A stretch of DNA of 64,000 nt, taken from assembly GCF_004522095.1 (NCBI RefSeq), contig NZ_SPUI01000004.1, positions 62,001 through 126,000 on the forward strand, read 5' to 3'. The stretch comes from Nocardioides sp. 503. Lineage in GTDB: Bacteria; Actinomycetota; Actinomycetes; Propionibacteriales; Nocardioidaceae. Every line of letters starts with the position of its first letter. Position 1 is the stretch's first letter. The translations under genes were made by a program, and so were the position numbers. This document shows, in pieces, positions 17,070 through 26,088 of this stretch. The notes under the pieces are model-generated. The model saw only the letters and a program-made list of their open reading frames with translations, had not been told where the DNA came from and did not search any database.

Positions 17070-17499
17070 ATGGCACGCGTCCGCCGAACCCGTACGAGCA
17101 CGCGCCTGCGACGTGCAGCCGCCCTGCTGCTCGCCGCGACCTCGATCGGTGTCACCCAGGTCGTGGCGACGCCGGAGGCTGGCGCCGCGGCCACGGTCAC
17201 CGCCGGCAGCACGACCGTCACCCGCTCGATCGCCGCAGCCGCCGGCGGATCGGGATCGGCGACGGTCGTCGTGAGGCTCGACCGCACGGCCTCGAAGGTG
17301 ACCGTGAAGGGGATCAGGAAGGGCCGCACCTACCGGAAGGTGCCGAAGGTCACCCGCACGGCCGCAGACGCCCACTCCGGCGTCGCCTCGTGCGGGACCA
17401 TCGTCAAAGCGCGGGGCACGAACCGCCACGGGCCTCGACAGGGCCGGCAACCGCACCGCCGCCAAGGGCACCGCCATCCTCAAGAAGAAGAGGACGTAG
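17070..17499 (+). pseudogene. Small secreted protein, frameshifted
   Basis: From ATG 17070 the frame encodes a clear Sec signal (basic RRTRTSTRLRR, then AAALLLAATSIGVTQVVA, AGA cleavage area), followed by a beta-rich region. Near 17400-17435 the coherent sequence moves to the next frame, where it reads TGLDRAGNRTAAKGTAILKK and stops at 17499. That tail looks like the end of an Ig- or fibronectin-like strand, while the original frame turns into Arg/His/Gln-rich text and runs on to 17549. A one-base insertion or two-base deletion explains this. It could be a sequencing error rather than a true pseudogene. Function unknown. Confidence 0.6.
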
Positions 17500-17541
17500 C
17501 CAGGGCGTCGAGTGCGGCCTCTCCTGGCGACGCCCAGGTCG

Positions 17542-20500
17542 TCACCTGACGCGCACGGTGGCGGCTCCGGTGCGCTGGGTGGAGCGTCCGGTGACCCTGA
17601 TCCTGGCCGGGCCCGGGCGGGTCGTGGCCGGGATGACGATGCGGCGGATGAAGCCGCCCGCCCGGTTGGCCTGGCCCAGGCGGACCCGGTCACCGTCGAC
17701 GGTGACGTAGAACCGCTCCAGGAACCCCAGTCCGGTGACGCGGATCCGGACCGCTCTGCCTGCGCGAGCCCGCGTGGGGGCCTCGACGTGGAGCCGGGTG
17801 GGTCGCCGCACGGCGACGATGCCTGCGGTCGCCGTCGTGGTCCCGGCCTCGTTGGTGGCCTGCAACCCGTAGCGGTGCCAGCCGACCCGCTCCAGAAGGA
17901 CCGAGACCCGGCCGGACGCGGGGATCGCGCGCCCGGCGTACTTCGCCGCGATGGCCTCGGTCAACGAGGCGTTCGCCCGCAACGCCTGCGCACGGTCACT
18001 CGTCCAGGCGATCGTGATCCGGGCTCCTCGCCGCGCGGTGGGGTCGCCGTCGGGGGTGACGCCGGTACCGCCGTACTGCCCTGTTGTCGGGACCGAGATG
18101 ACCAGGCTCAGGCCCGGCGCGCTGTCGGTGACCACCGGGACGGTGGGCGCCGACCGGCTGCTGGCGTCCTCGTAGCCTGCTCGAGACGCGGTGACCTGCA
18201 CGCTGATCCGGCGCCCACGGTACGCCGGCGTGAGCACCAGCTCTGGCGCCTCGGCACCGGGGACCCTGGTGTCGTCGGCGTACCAGGCGAACGTGTAGGC
18301 ATCGGGGTCGGGCACCGGCGCCCCGGTGCCTGCGGTGAGCGTCTGCCCCACCTGGGCGGTGCCGTTGACCGACGCCGACGGTCCGGTGGTGAACCCCCCG
18401 CTCACCACCGGAGCCGTCGGGTCGGAGTCATCGGCGGAGTCGACGTAGCCGGCGCGCAATGCCGTGACGCGGACGGTGATGACCGCCCCCAGCTGCGCGG
18501 CCGAGAGCACGAACGTGGCTCCTTCCGCACCGAAGACCGGGACTCCGTCGGCAGACCAGGCGTAGCGGAAGGACTCCGCCGCCGGCTCGGGGGTGCCGGT
18601 GGTCGCGGTCAGCGTCCTCCCCACCTGCGCGGTGCCGGTGATGCCCGCCGTCGGACCGGTCGCGAACTGCGCTCGGCCGATCACGGCGACCGTGGCGGAG
18701 AGATCGACGGCATCGACGTAGCCGGTCCGGATCGCCCTCACCTCCACCCTGATGATCTTTCCCACCATCGCCGCGGTCACCTCGAGCTCGGCACCGGTCT
18801 CACCCGGCACCGGGTCACCGTCAGCCAGCCACCGGTAGGAGAACGAGTCCGCGGCGGGCGAGGTGGTGCCGGTGACGGCGGTCAAGGTCCCTCCGACCAC
18901 TGCGGATCCCGTGATGTCCGCCGTCGGACCGGTCGTGAACTCTCCGGCGGTCACCGGGCCGACCGCCTCCGAGGTGTCCGACGCGTCCGCGTAGCCGACG
19001 CGCGTCGCGGTCACCTCCACGGTGACCGAGGTCCCGGCCAGCGCCGGCGTGAGCTCGAGGCTGTCGCCGGTGGCGCCGTCGATGGGCCGGCCGTCCGCGA
19101 ACCACTGATAGGAGAAGGAGCCTGCGGCCGGGACGGTGGTGCCAGTCGTCGCGGTCAGCGTCCGCCCGACCTGCGCGGTGCCGGTGACGCCCGCCGTCGG
19201 ACCCGTCGTGAACGCGCCGGCGGCCACTGGGCCGACCGCCTCCGAAGGGTCGGACGCATCGGCGTAGCCGGTCCGCGTCGCGGTCACCTCCACCGTGACG
19301 GAGGTCCCGACCAGCGAGGGGGTGAGCTCGAGGCTGTCGCCGGTGGCACCGTCGATCGGCTCACCGTCCGCGAGCCACTGGTAGGTGAAGGAGTCCGCGT
19401 CCGGGACGGGGGTGCCCGTCGTCGCGGTCAGCGTCTGCCCCACCTGCGCGGTGCCGCTGATCCCGGCCTCGGGCCCGGTGGTGAACGAGCCGACGGCGAC
19501 GGGCTCCGTGGGCTTCGAGGTCGTCGACGTCGAGGTGTAGCCGTCCTTGGTGGCGGCCACCGTCACGGTGACGTGCGTGCCGAGTTGTGCGGCGCCCAGC
19601 GCGAGCGTGTCCGAGGTCGCGTCGCTGATCGCGGTGCCGTCGGCGTACCACTGGAAGGTGACGGCATCCGGGTCCGCGTTGTAGCCGGGCACCGTGACGC
19701 TCAGCTCCTGGCCGACCCGCGCGTCCCCAGCGATCGTGGGGACGCCGTCGGCGTTCAGCGCGGCGCTCAGCGCCATCGAGTGGTAGGTGCCGGCGGCGAT
19801 CGCGGTCACGCTCTTCCCGGCCAGGCCTGCCGGGACGTTGTTCTGGCCGGAGGAGTTCACGCCCCAGGCGGTGACATGGCCGTCCGCGGTCAACGCGAGC
19901 GAGTGGTAGGCGCCGGCGGCGATCGCGGTCACGTCCTTCCCGGCCAGGCCGGGAGGGACCGTGGCCTGACCGAACTGGTCGAAACCCCAGGCGATGACCT
20001 CGCCGTCCGCGGTCAGCGCCATCGAGTGCCGCTCGCCCGTGGCGATCGCGGTCACGATCTTCCCCGCCAGAGCAGGTGGGACCGTGGCCTCGCCGAACAG
20101 GTTCCAACCCCAGGCCGTGACCTTGCCGTCTGCGGTCAGCGCCAACGAGTGGTAGGCGCCGGCTGCGATCGCGACCACCGACTTCCCGGTCAGACCCGGC
20201 GGGACCGCGGTCTGACCGAAGTTGTTGGCACCCCAGACGGTGACCTGCCCGTCAGCGGTCAACGCCAAGGAGTGCCGGGCGCCGGCTGCGATCGCAACCA
20301 CGGTCTTCGCGGCCAGGCCGGGTGGGACCGTCGCCTGCCCCCCACCGTCATCACCCCAGCCGGTGACCTGCCCGTCAGCGGTCAACGCCAACGAGTGGTC
20401 CGTTCCGGCGGCCACCGCGACCGCGGTCCGCCCGGCCAGGCCGGGTGGGACCGTCGTCAGACCCCCACCGTCCTCACCCCAGGCGGTGACCTGCCCGTCA

Positions 20501-21894
20501 GCGGTCAGTGCCAGCGAGTGGCTCTCACCGGCGGCCACCGTCGTCACCGTCCTGCCCGTGAGGCTGTCCGGGACCGTGGTCTGACCGAAGAAGTCGCTAC
20601 CCCACGCCGTGACCTGGCCGCCCCCGCTGACGGGCCCGGTGGGGGCGGAGGTGGTCACCACGTCGGGGTAACCGTCCCGGTGCGCGGTCACCGTGACCGT
20701 GATCGTCTTGTCGACGTCCGAGCGCGTGGGGCGGTACGTCGCGGTGTCGGTCCCGACCGGGGTGCCGTCGACCTTCCAGGCGAAGTCGAAGCCGTCGGGC
20801 TCGATGCTGTGGGTGCCCGGGACGGCGGTCAGCGCACCACCGACCTGCGGCACGCCCCCGATGGCCGGTGCGGCGTCGGCGGCGAACACCGAGCTGACGG
20901 CCAGGGACTGGAAGATGGCCGCCGCGATCGCGGTGACCCTCCTGCCGGCGAGCGAGCCCGGCACGTCGGTCTCGCCGTAGAATTCGGTCCCCCAGCCTGT
21001 GACCTGACCTTCACTCGTGAGGGCCAACGAGTGGTACCACCCCGCGGCGATCGCGGTGACCGTCTTCCCCCTCAGCGACGCCGGTGGTTGGATCGCTCCG
21101 AAACCCTCGTCCCCCCAGGCGGTGACGACCCCGTCGCTCGTGAGCGCCAGCGAGTGGTGGAGCCCGGCGGCGAGCGCCGTCACGGTCTTCCCACTGAGTG
21201 AGTCCGGCGCGTCCGCCTGGCCGTCACCGATGTTCCCCCAGCCGATGATCTCTCCCTCGCTGGTCAGGGCCAGCGAGTGGTAGGGCCCGGCCGCGATGAG
21301 GGTGACGACCTTCCCGTCCAGGGAGTCCGGTACGTCGGGCTGCCCGGGGTAGTGGTACCCCCAAGCGGTCACCTTCCCGTCGCTTGTCAGCGCCACGGAG
21401 TGGTAGGCGCCGGCAGTGATGGCGGTGACCGTCTTGCCGGTCAGCGAGTCCGGCACGTCGCTCTGCCCGTAGGTGCTGTTGCCCCAGGCCGTCACCGTCC
21501 CTTCGCTCGTCAGCGCCAGAGAATGGCGGCCCCCGGCGACCACCGCCGTCACGGTCGAGCCGGTGAGCGAGTCCGGGACCGTGGCCTGTCCGTCGTCGTC
21601 CATGCCCCACGCCGTGACCTTGCCGTCACTGGTCAGGGCCAGGGAGTGGTAGCTGCCACTGACGGCGGTGACGGTCTTGCCGGCCAGGGAGGCCGGCACG
21701 TCGTTCTGGCCGTAGGCGTTGGTGCCCCACGCGGTGACCTGATCGCCCTGCTCGAGAGCCACCGAGACTCCCGCGGTTTGCGCCTGGGCCGCTGGTGACG
21801 ACCCGACCACTGCGCCCAGCATCAGGGCGGCCGTCAGGATGAGCACACCTACCCTCGAGACCCAGCGGGAAGCCACCCCGAGAACCGTCGTCAT
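17542..21894 (-). CDS. Large secreted RCC1-repeat and Ig-like-repeat protein
   Basis: A 1450-residue protein with a signal peptide (hydrophobic VGVLILTAALMLGAVVG, cleavage near AQAQ). Residues about 48-345 hold seven RCC1-like repeats of 41 residues (core VTAWGxxxxGQ ... AGxYHSLALTSDG). Residues about 345-425 form one Ig-like unit. Residues about 428-742 hold seven more RCC1-like repeats. Six Ig-like units of 90 residues follow (core GTAQVGQTLTATTGT ... VTVEVTATRxGYxDASD). A C-terminal beta-rich domain of about 200 residues ends without LPxTG or membrane anchor. Likely released or loosely wall-bound; role in adhesion or ligand binding is inference. Confidence 0.88.
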   Translation of the reverse strand: MTTVLGVASRWVSRVGVLILTAALMLGAVVGSSPAAQAQTAGVSVALEQGDQVTAWGTNAYGQNDVPASLAGKTVTAVSGSYHSLALTSDGKVTAWGMDDDGQATVPDSLTGSTVTAVVAGGRHSLALTSEGTVTAWGNSTYGQSDVPDSLTGKTVTAITAGAYHSVALTSDGKVTAWGYHYPGQPDVPDSLDGKVVTLIAAGPYHSLALTSEGEIIGWGNIGDGQADAPDSLSGKTVTALAAGLHHSLALTSDGVVTAWGDEGFGAIQPPASLRGKTVTAIAAGWYHSLALTSEGQVTGWGTEFYGETDVPGSLAGRRVTAIAAAIFQSLAVSSVFAADAAPAIGGVPQVGGALTAVPGTHSIEPDGFDFAWKVDGTPVGTDTATYRPTRSDVDKTITVTVTAHRDGYPDVVTTSAPTGPVSGGGQVTAWGSDFFGQTTVPDSLTGRTVTTVAAGESHSLALTADGQVTAWGEDGGGLTTVPPGLAGRTAVAVAAGTDHSLALTADGQVTGWGDDGGGQATVPPGLAAKTVVAIAAGARHSLALTADGQVTVWGANNFGQTAVPPGLTGKSVVAIAAGAYHSLALTADGKVTAWGWNLFGEATVPPALAGKIVTAIATGERHSMALTADGEVIAWGFDQFGQATVPPGLAGKDVTAIAAGAYHSLALTADGHVTAWGVNSSGQNNVPAGLAGKSVTAIAAGTYHSMALSAALNADGVPTIAGDARVGQELSVTVPGYNADPDAVTFQWYADGTAISDATSDTLALGAAQLGTHVTVTVAATKDGYTSTSTTSKPTEPVAVGSFTTGPEAGISGTAQVGQTLTATTGTPVPDADSFTYQWLADGEPIDGATGDSLELTPSLVGTSVTVEVTATRTGYADASDPSEAVGPVAAGAFTTGPTAGVTGTAQVGRTLTATTGTTVPAAGSFSYQWFADGRPIDGATGDSLELTPALAGTSVTVEVTATRVGYADASDTSEAVGPVTAGEFTTGPTADITGSAVVGGTLTAVTGTTSPAADSFSYRWLADGDPVPGETGAELEVTAAMVGKIIRVEVRAIRTGYVDAVDLSATVAVIGRAQFATGPTAGITGTAQVGRTLTATTGTPEPAAESFRYAWSADGVPVFGAEGATFVLSAAQLGAVITVRVTALRAGYVDSADDSDPTAPVVSGGFTTGPSASVNGTAQVGQTLTAGTGAPVPDPDAYTFAWYADDTRVPGAEAPELVLTPAYRGRRISVQVTASRAGYEDASSRSAPTVPVVTDSAPGLSLVISVPTTGQYGGTGVTPDGDPTARRGARITIAWTSDRAQALRANASLTEAIAAKYAGRAIPASGRVSVLLERVGWHRYGLQATNEAGTTTATAGIVAVRRPTRLHVEAPTRARAGRAVRIRVTGLGFLERFYVTVDGDRVRLGQANRAGGFIRRIVIPATTRPGPARIRVTGRSTQRTGAATVRVR
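18300..19760 (-). repeat. Tandem 270-bp repeats encoding Ig-like units
   Basis: Six degenerate direct repeats of about 270 bp (90 codons) lie within the large secreted protein gene. The copies around 18640, 18910, 19180 and 19450 share nearly identical stretches such as GCGGTGCCGGTGA and GCCGTCGGACC. High copy similarity suggests recent expansion or gene conversion within the array. Confidence 0.8.
19770..21760 (-). repeat. Two blocks of 123-bp repeats encoding RCC1-like blades
   Basis: Two blocks (about 19770-20620 and 20860-21760) each hold seven 123-bp units coding for 41-residue RCC1-like repeats. The units of the first block (N-terminal, higher coordinates) use SDG/SEG, those of the second use ADG, so each block appears to have spread internally. 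They are separated by one Ig-like unit. Confidence 0.8.
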
Positions 21895-22018
21895 CCCTGC
21901 TCCGCCTCATCGCTCAGCCCTGCGCCCACACGCAGTGACCAGCCAGGCTAGGTCCGTGCCGGACACGTGAGGAATGGGAGGCGGACGGCCCTGGTACTTC
22001 GTCCCAGTGCGCCCGAGG

Positions 22019-23530
22019 TCAGGCGAGCAGACGCCGGATCTCCCGGCGACCGGACAGCCTCAGCCGCGAGAGGATGTTGGCCACGTGGAAGTCGACGGTC
22101 TTCTTCGAGAGCCCCAGGACGGTCGCCATCTCGGCGCTGGTGTAGCCCTCGGCGACCAGCCGAGCGACCTCCCGTTGCTTCGCGGTGAGCGCAGCCAGCG
22201 GGTCGGTGGACTGGCTGGCGAGGTGCTCCGCCGTCGCCAGCAGGATCTCGTTGCAGCGCTTGACGAACCCGTCCGCCCCGAGCCCGCGGAACTCCTCCCT
22301 CGCGGCTTCGTAGTACTCCATCCCGACGGTGGGGTCCCCGTGGAACGAGGTGAGCGTCCCGATGACGATGCGGGTCCACCCTCGTCCGAGCGCGTCCTGC
22401 TCGTCGTTGACGAGCGTGCCGGCCCGCGCCGCCGCGGACAACGCGTCCGCGCCGCGCCCGGCGTCGTGGGCGGCCAGACCCCGGTGCGCCCAGTAGTACG
22501 CCGCGTTCGTGCCCGGCGAGGTGCCCTCCCACCGCCGGAGGAGCTCACGGTGCTCGTCGGTCGATCCGGCGTTACGCAGCGCGATGGCCTTGAGCGCGAA
22601 CCACTCGTCCTGGTCGTAGATGCGGCGGTAGCCGGAGTCGTCGAACTCGGCGAGGCACCGGACCATCTCCTTCCAGTCACCGGCGTTCATGGCGAGGGCG
22701 ATGCGCGCATGGAGGATGACGATGTCCGCGGCCACGCTCGGTCGTTCGGTCACGGCTCTCCGGGCCCGGTCGACGAGGTCGCGCGCCGTGCCCACGTCAC
22801 CGGAGAGCGCGGGCCAGATGGCGTCGGCCGCCATCCCCGCGCTGGCGCCCGCGACGTAGGGGGTCGAGCCCGCCTGCGTCGCGGCGAGGGAGGAGTCCTG
22901 TCGGGCGCCTCGCCAGTCGCCGTGCCGGAACCGCGCGAGCGCCAGCTCGGCCACGACGTTCGCCCGGTCGAGCGTGCCCTCGAAGGAGAGACGCAGCGCC
23001 CGTGAGAACGAGACCACGGCGCTCCCGGACTCCTGCCGTCCCAGGTGCACGCGTCCCAGTGCGACCAGTGCCCGAGCGTGGACGGAGGTCATCCTGTTGG
23101 CAGCCCGGGGCCCCGCGAGCTCGCGGGAGAGCCGGTCGAAGGCGCGCGTGGTGCCGAGCGTGTGCCACTCGACCAGCGTGGACGTCGCCATGGTGTCGAA
23201 CCAGGCGCTGGAGCGCGGACTCCCCTTCTCGGCGCGCACGCCGTCGAACGCCTGCGCCGCGACCAGGACGAACTCGTGCGCCTCCGCCCATCGACCCTGC
23301 TCCGCCAGGCCCCATCCGACGGCCGACGCCAGGTCAGCAGCGTCGGCCGGCTCCTCGGCAAGTCGCGTGGCCAGCAGCCGGCGTACGCCGTCGAGCGGAT
23401 CGGCCCAGGGGCGCTCAGACCCCGGTGGCGGCGGGACCATCGCCGCCAGGCGCTCCCAGCTCCCCTGGGCAGCGGCTTCGCTCAGCAGGGTCAGCGTGCC
23501 GCCTGCTTCGTGCTGAGCCTCGTCGACCAT
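22019..23530 (-). CDS. LuxR-family regulator with helical-repeat N-terminal region
   Basis: A 503-residue protein. Residues about 30-430 are alpha-helical and TPR-like (repeated Ala/Leu-rich helices such as ALVALGRVHLGRQ), without a visible P-loop. The C terminus is a LuxR helix-turn-helix (LTAKQREVARLVAEGYTSAE ... LGLSKKTVDFHVANILSRL). It resembles the C-terminal half of MalT/LAL-type regulators that has lost the ATPase part. It lies directly upstream of, and in the same direction as, the RCC1-repeat gene, and is divergent from the secreted phosphatase-fold gene; either could be its target. Confidence 0.85.
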   Translation of the reverse strand: MVDEAQHEAGGTLTLLSEAAAQGSWERLAAMVPPPPGSERPWADPLDGVRRLLATRLAEEPADAADLASAVGWGLAEQGRWAEAHEFVLVAAQAFDGVRAEKGSPRSSAWFDTMATSTLVEWHTLGTTRAFDRLSRELAGPRAANRMTSVHARALVALGRVHLGRQESGSAVVSFSRALRLSFEGTLDRANVVAELALARFRHGDWRGARQDSSLAATQAGSTPYVAGASAGMAADAIWPALSGDVGTARDLVDRARRAVTERPSVAADIVILHARIALAMNAGDWKEMVRCLAEFDDSGYRRIYDQDEWFALKAIALRNAGSTDEHRELLRRWEGTSPGTNAAYYWAHRGLAAHDAGRGADALSAAARAGTLVNDEQDALGRGWTRIVIGTLTSFHGDPTVGMEYYEAAREEFRGLGADGFVKRCNEILLATAEHLASQSTDPLAALTAKQREVARLVAEGYTSAEMATVLGLSKKTVDFHVANILSRLRLSGRREIRRLLA

Positions 23531-23688
23531 GGGTGAAACATACGTCGGCCGCAGGCCGGGGGCAGGGCTGCGGCCCGGCGCTCAGGGGAGGTCGGGTGGC
23601 CCCGCGCGGACACGGGGTTCAGGCGCGGGCAGGTGGGTAGAAGGTTCACACACCCCGCACATCACGCATCCGACTCGGAGGAGTGCTC

Positions 23689-24621
23689 GTGAAGAACCGC
23701 CCGTTGCGCGTCGCCCTGACCGCCCTCGCTCTCGCACTCCCGGCCCTGGCCCTCGGCGCCGTGCCCACTCCCACCAGCGCAGCGGCGCCCGCACCTGCGG
23801 CCGCGGCGAGCGCGACAACCGTCCGGGTGATGACCTTCAACATCCAGTACGGCGGCAAGAAGGAGGAGGGCGAGAACCTGGGCAGGATCGCGGGGGTGAT
23901 CAACCACTACAAGCCCTCCGTCGTGCTCCTCAACGAGGTCGACCGGAGCCTGCCCGGCTGCAAGGGCGGGGAGTGCAACCAGGCCACCTACCTCGCCAAG
24001 CTGGTCGGCATGAAGGCCAGCTACTTCCCCATCGAGCACAAGGAGGGGAAGCACTGGAGGGGCAACGCCATCCTGATCAAGAAGAACTACGACTTCGTCG
24101 GCAAGGTGGGCAAGACACGTCTCCAGCCGAGGGCGGGAGTGAGCTGCTACGAGCGGGGAGTGATCGGGGCCAAGATCGGCATCGGCAGCAAGCGGATCGT
24201 CGTCGGCTCCACGCACCTGGACATCCGGACACCGGGCCAGAAGTGCCCCTACGACGGAGCAGCCCCCACGACCCTGGACGTCGCCTACGAGCAGGCGCGG
24301 TTCCTGCGTAAGAACGTCATCCGGCGGCCGTCCTGCGCGACGTTCCTGGCCGGCGACATGAACCGGGAGCCCGGCAGCAAGACCTACAACGTCCTGACCA
24401 GCCGCATGAACGACGTCTGGAAGACCAAGGCCGCCCAGGGCAACGGCTACACCAACGGCTTCGAGACCGGCGGCCACAAGAAGCGGATCGACTACATCTT
24501 CTTCACCCACGCCCGCGCTGTCTACGCCGACGTACCCGGCAAGGACAAGCAGGACGACTTTCCCTCCGACCACAAGCCGGTGATGGCGACGTTCAAGGTC
24601 TCGGCCGGGCAGTCCTGCTGA
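23689..24621 (+). CDS. Secreted endonuclease/exonuclease/phosphatase-fold hydrolase
   Basis: A 310-residue protein with a Sec signal (basic KNRPLRV then a long Ala/Leu core, Ala-rich cleavage region near residue 40). EEP-superfamily motifs in order: MTFNIQYG, LLNEVD, VGSTHLDIR, FLAGDMNREPG, RIDYIF, and the terminal SDHKPV. Members cleave phosphodiester bonds in DNA, inositol phosphates or sphingomyelin. GTG 23689 is preferred over GTG 23683 because of the GGAGGA ribosome binding site at 23677. Two cysteine pairs in the mature part suit an exported protein. Confidence 0.88.
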   Translation: MKNRPLRVALTALALALPALALGAVPTPTSAAAPAPAAAASATTVRVMTFNIQYGGKKEEGENLGRIAGVINHYKPSVVLLNEVDRSLPGCKGGECNQATYLAKLVGMKASYFPIEHKEGKHWRGNAILIKKNYDFVGKVGKTRLQPRAGVSCYERGVIGAKIGIGSKRIVVGSTHLDIRTPGQKCPYDGAAPTTLDVAYEQARFLRKNVIRRPSCATFLAGDMNREPGSKTYNVLTSRMNDVWKTKAAQGNGYTNGFETGGHKKRIDYIFFTHARAVYADVPGKDKQDDFPSDHKPVMATFKVSAGQSC

Positions 24622-24655
24622 GACCGAGCGCCCGCGACGGGCTCGTCTGCCCGGT

Positions 24656-25162
24656 CTACCTCCGGGCCGACGGCTCCGTGGGCGGCGTCCAGCCCTCGTC
24701 GGAGCGGATCGCCTGAGTGATGCGCCGGCTGATCTCACGCAGCTGGCGTCGCTGGGGCTGGGTGAGGACGTCGAGCACGAGCCGGTGGACGGTCTCGACG
24801 TGGCCGGGGGTCGCCTGCCGGGCCCGGCGACGGCCGGAGGCGGTGAGGGTGGCGATCGTGTAGCGGCCGTCCGTGGGGTCGGGGCTGCGCCTGACCCAGC
24901 CTCGGGTCTCGAGCCGGGCGGCGGCGCGGGACAGGCGCGACAGCGAGCTGTTGGCGTAGCCCGCCAGCACGCTCATCCGCAGCGCCCGGTCGGGGGCGGA
25001 GTCGAGCGCGTAGAGGATGCCGTACTCGAAGTGGGTGAGGTCGGAGTCGCGCTGCAGCTGGGCATCCAGCGCGGAGGGCAGCCACTCCAGCACCGTCGCC
25101 ACGGCGGACCACGTCTCCAGGTCCTCGGGAGTGAAGCCGGAGTCGCTGGGGGTCGTCGCCAT
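24656..25162 (-). CDS. MarR-family transcriptional regulator
   Basis: A 168-residue winged-helix regulator: LTHFEYGILYALDSAP, recognition helix region ANSSLSRLSRAAARLETRGWVRRS, wing DPTDGRYTIATLT. The start is ATG 25162; the frame runs further upstream but across the intergenic operator. It is divergent from an SDR gene with a palindrome between them, the usual arrangement for MarR control of a small oxidoreductase. Confidence 0.9.
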   Translation of the reverse strand: MATTPSDSGFTPEDLETWSAVATVLEWLPSALDAQLQRDSDLTHFEYGILYALDSAPDRALRMSVLAGYANSSLSRLSRAAARLETRGWVRRSPDPTDGRYTIATLTASGRRRARQATPGHVETVHRLVLDVLTQPQRRQLREISRRITQAIRSDEGWTPPTEPSARR

Positions 25163-25239
25163 GGCTCCACAGTAGGGCCTCCCGTCACTCCTAAGGACCG
25201 CCTCGACTTGAACAGGAAAGTCATGCACCGTACGTTTCA

Positions 25240-25257
25240 CTTGACTGATCAAGTGAT
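25240..25257. promoter_or_regulatory. Palindromic operator between MarR and SDR genes
   Basis: CACTTGA-CTGA-TCAAGTG has perfect 7-base arms around a 4-base centre. A TGATCA follows immediately. It lies in the 130-base gap between divergent marR-like and SDR genes, so it is the probable MarR binding site controlling both. Confidence 0.7.
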
Positions 25258-25292
25258 CAGCCGAGTGCCGACATGATGGAGAAGGATCGACC

Positions 25293-26084
25293 ATGGACCT
25301 GCAGCTGGCCGGCAAGACCACTTTCGTGAGCGGCTCGACGCGAGGGATCGGGTTCGCGATCGCACGCGGGCTGCTCGAGGAGGGGGCCGCGGTCATCGTC
25401 AACGGACGCGACGCCCAGGGGGTGGGCGCCGCGGTCGAGGAGCTCACCTCGCTCGTCCCGGGCGCGGACGTGACGGGTGCTGTCGCCGACCTCTCCGACG
25501 CGGCGCAGGTCCGCGCGCTCGAGGCTTCCCTCGCCGAGGTGGACGTGCTGGTCAACAACGTGGGCCACTTCGAGGTCAAGGCGTTCGCGGACGTGACGGA
25601 CGACGACTGGCAGCGCTACTTCGACGTCAACGTCATGAGCGGGGTGCGCCTGTCCCGGCTCGCGCTCCCCCACATGCTGGCGCGGGGCTGGGGCCGGATC
25701 CTGTTCGTCGGCACCGAGTCGAGCGTCAACGTGCCGGCGGACATGGTCCACTACGGCGCGACCAAGGCCGCGGCGCTCGCCGTGAGCAACGGCCTCGCGA
25801 AGCTCACCCGCGGCACCGAGGTCACCGTCAACACCGTCCTGGGCGGACCGACGTACTCCGACGGGGTCGCCCGGGCCGTGAGGCAGGTCGCCGAGGCGCA
25901 GTCGGTGCCTGCCGAGGACCTGAAGGCGGCGATCGGCGCCGGCAACGCGACCTCGCTCCTCCAGCGCTTCCTCGACCCGCAGGAGGTCGCCGACCTCACG
26001 GTCTACCTCGCCAGCCCTCGGGCCAGCGCCACCAACGGTGCCGCCGTCCGAGCGGACGGCGGCGTCCTGACGTCGACCCTCTGA
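25293..26084 (+). CDS. Short-chain dehydrogenase/reductase
   Basis: A 263-residue classical SDR. The cofactor motif reads SGSTRGIG at about residues 11-18 (usual T replaced by S), NNVG lies near residue 88, a catalytic Ser lies in GTESSVN, and the active-site YGATK follows. The C terminus shows the VTVYLASPRASATNGAAVRADGG pattern of this family. NAD(P)-dependent; substrate unknown. Likely repressed by the divergent MarR protein. Confidence 0.92.
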   Translation: MDLQLAGKTTFVSGSTRGIGFAIARGLLEEGAAVIVNGRDAQGVGAAVEELTSLVPGADVTGAVADLSDAAQVRALEASLAEVDVLVNNVGHFEVKAFADVTDDDWQRYFDVNVMSGVRLSRLALPHMLARGWGRILFVGTESSVNVPADMVHYGATKAAALAVSNGLAKLTRGTEVTVNTVLGGPTYSDGVARAVRQVAEAQSVPAEDLKAAIGAGNATSLLQRFLDPQEVADLTVYLASPRASATNGAAVRADGGVLTSTL

Positions 26085-26088
26085 GCCG

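Noticed and set aside
17512..21201. A 1229-residue open frame on the plus strand opposite the RCC1/Ig gene.
   Set aside because: It is the GC-rich complement shadow of the repeat gene: Arg/Gly/His-rich, no signal peptide or domain, while the minus-strand frame has coherent repeats.
18300..21760. Regular DNA repeats that might suggest a CRISPR array.
   Set aside because: Period is 123 or 270 bp, in phase with codons, and encodes RCC1-like and Ig-like repeats; there are no spacers or cas genes.
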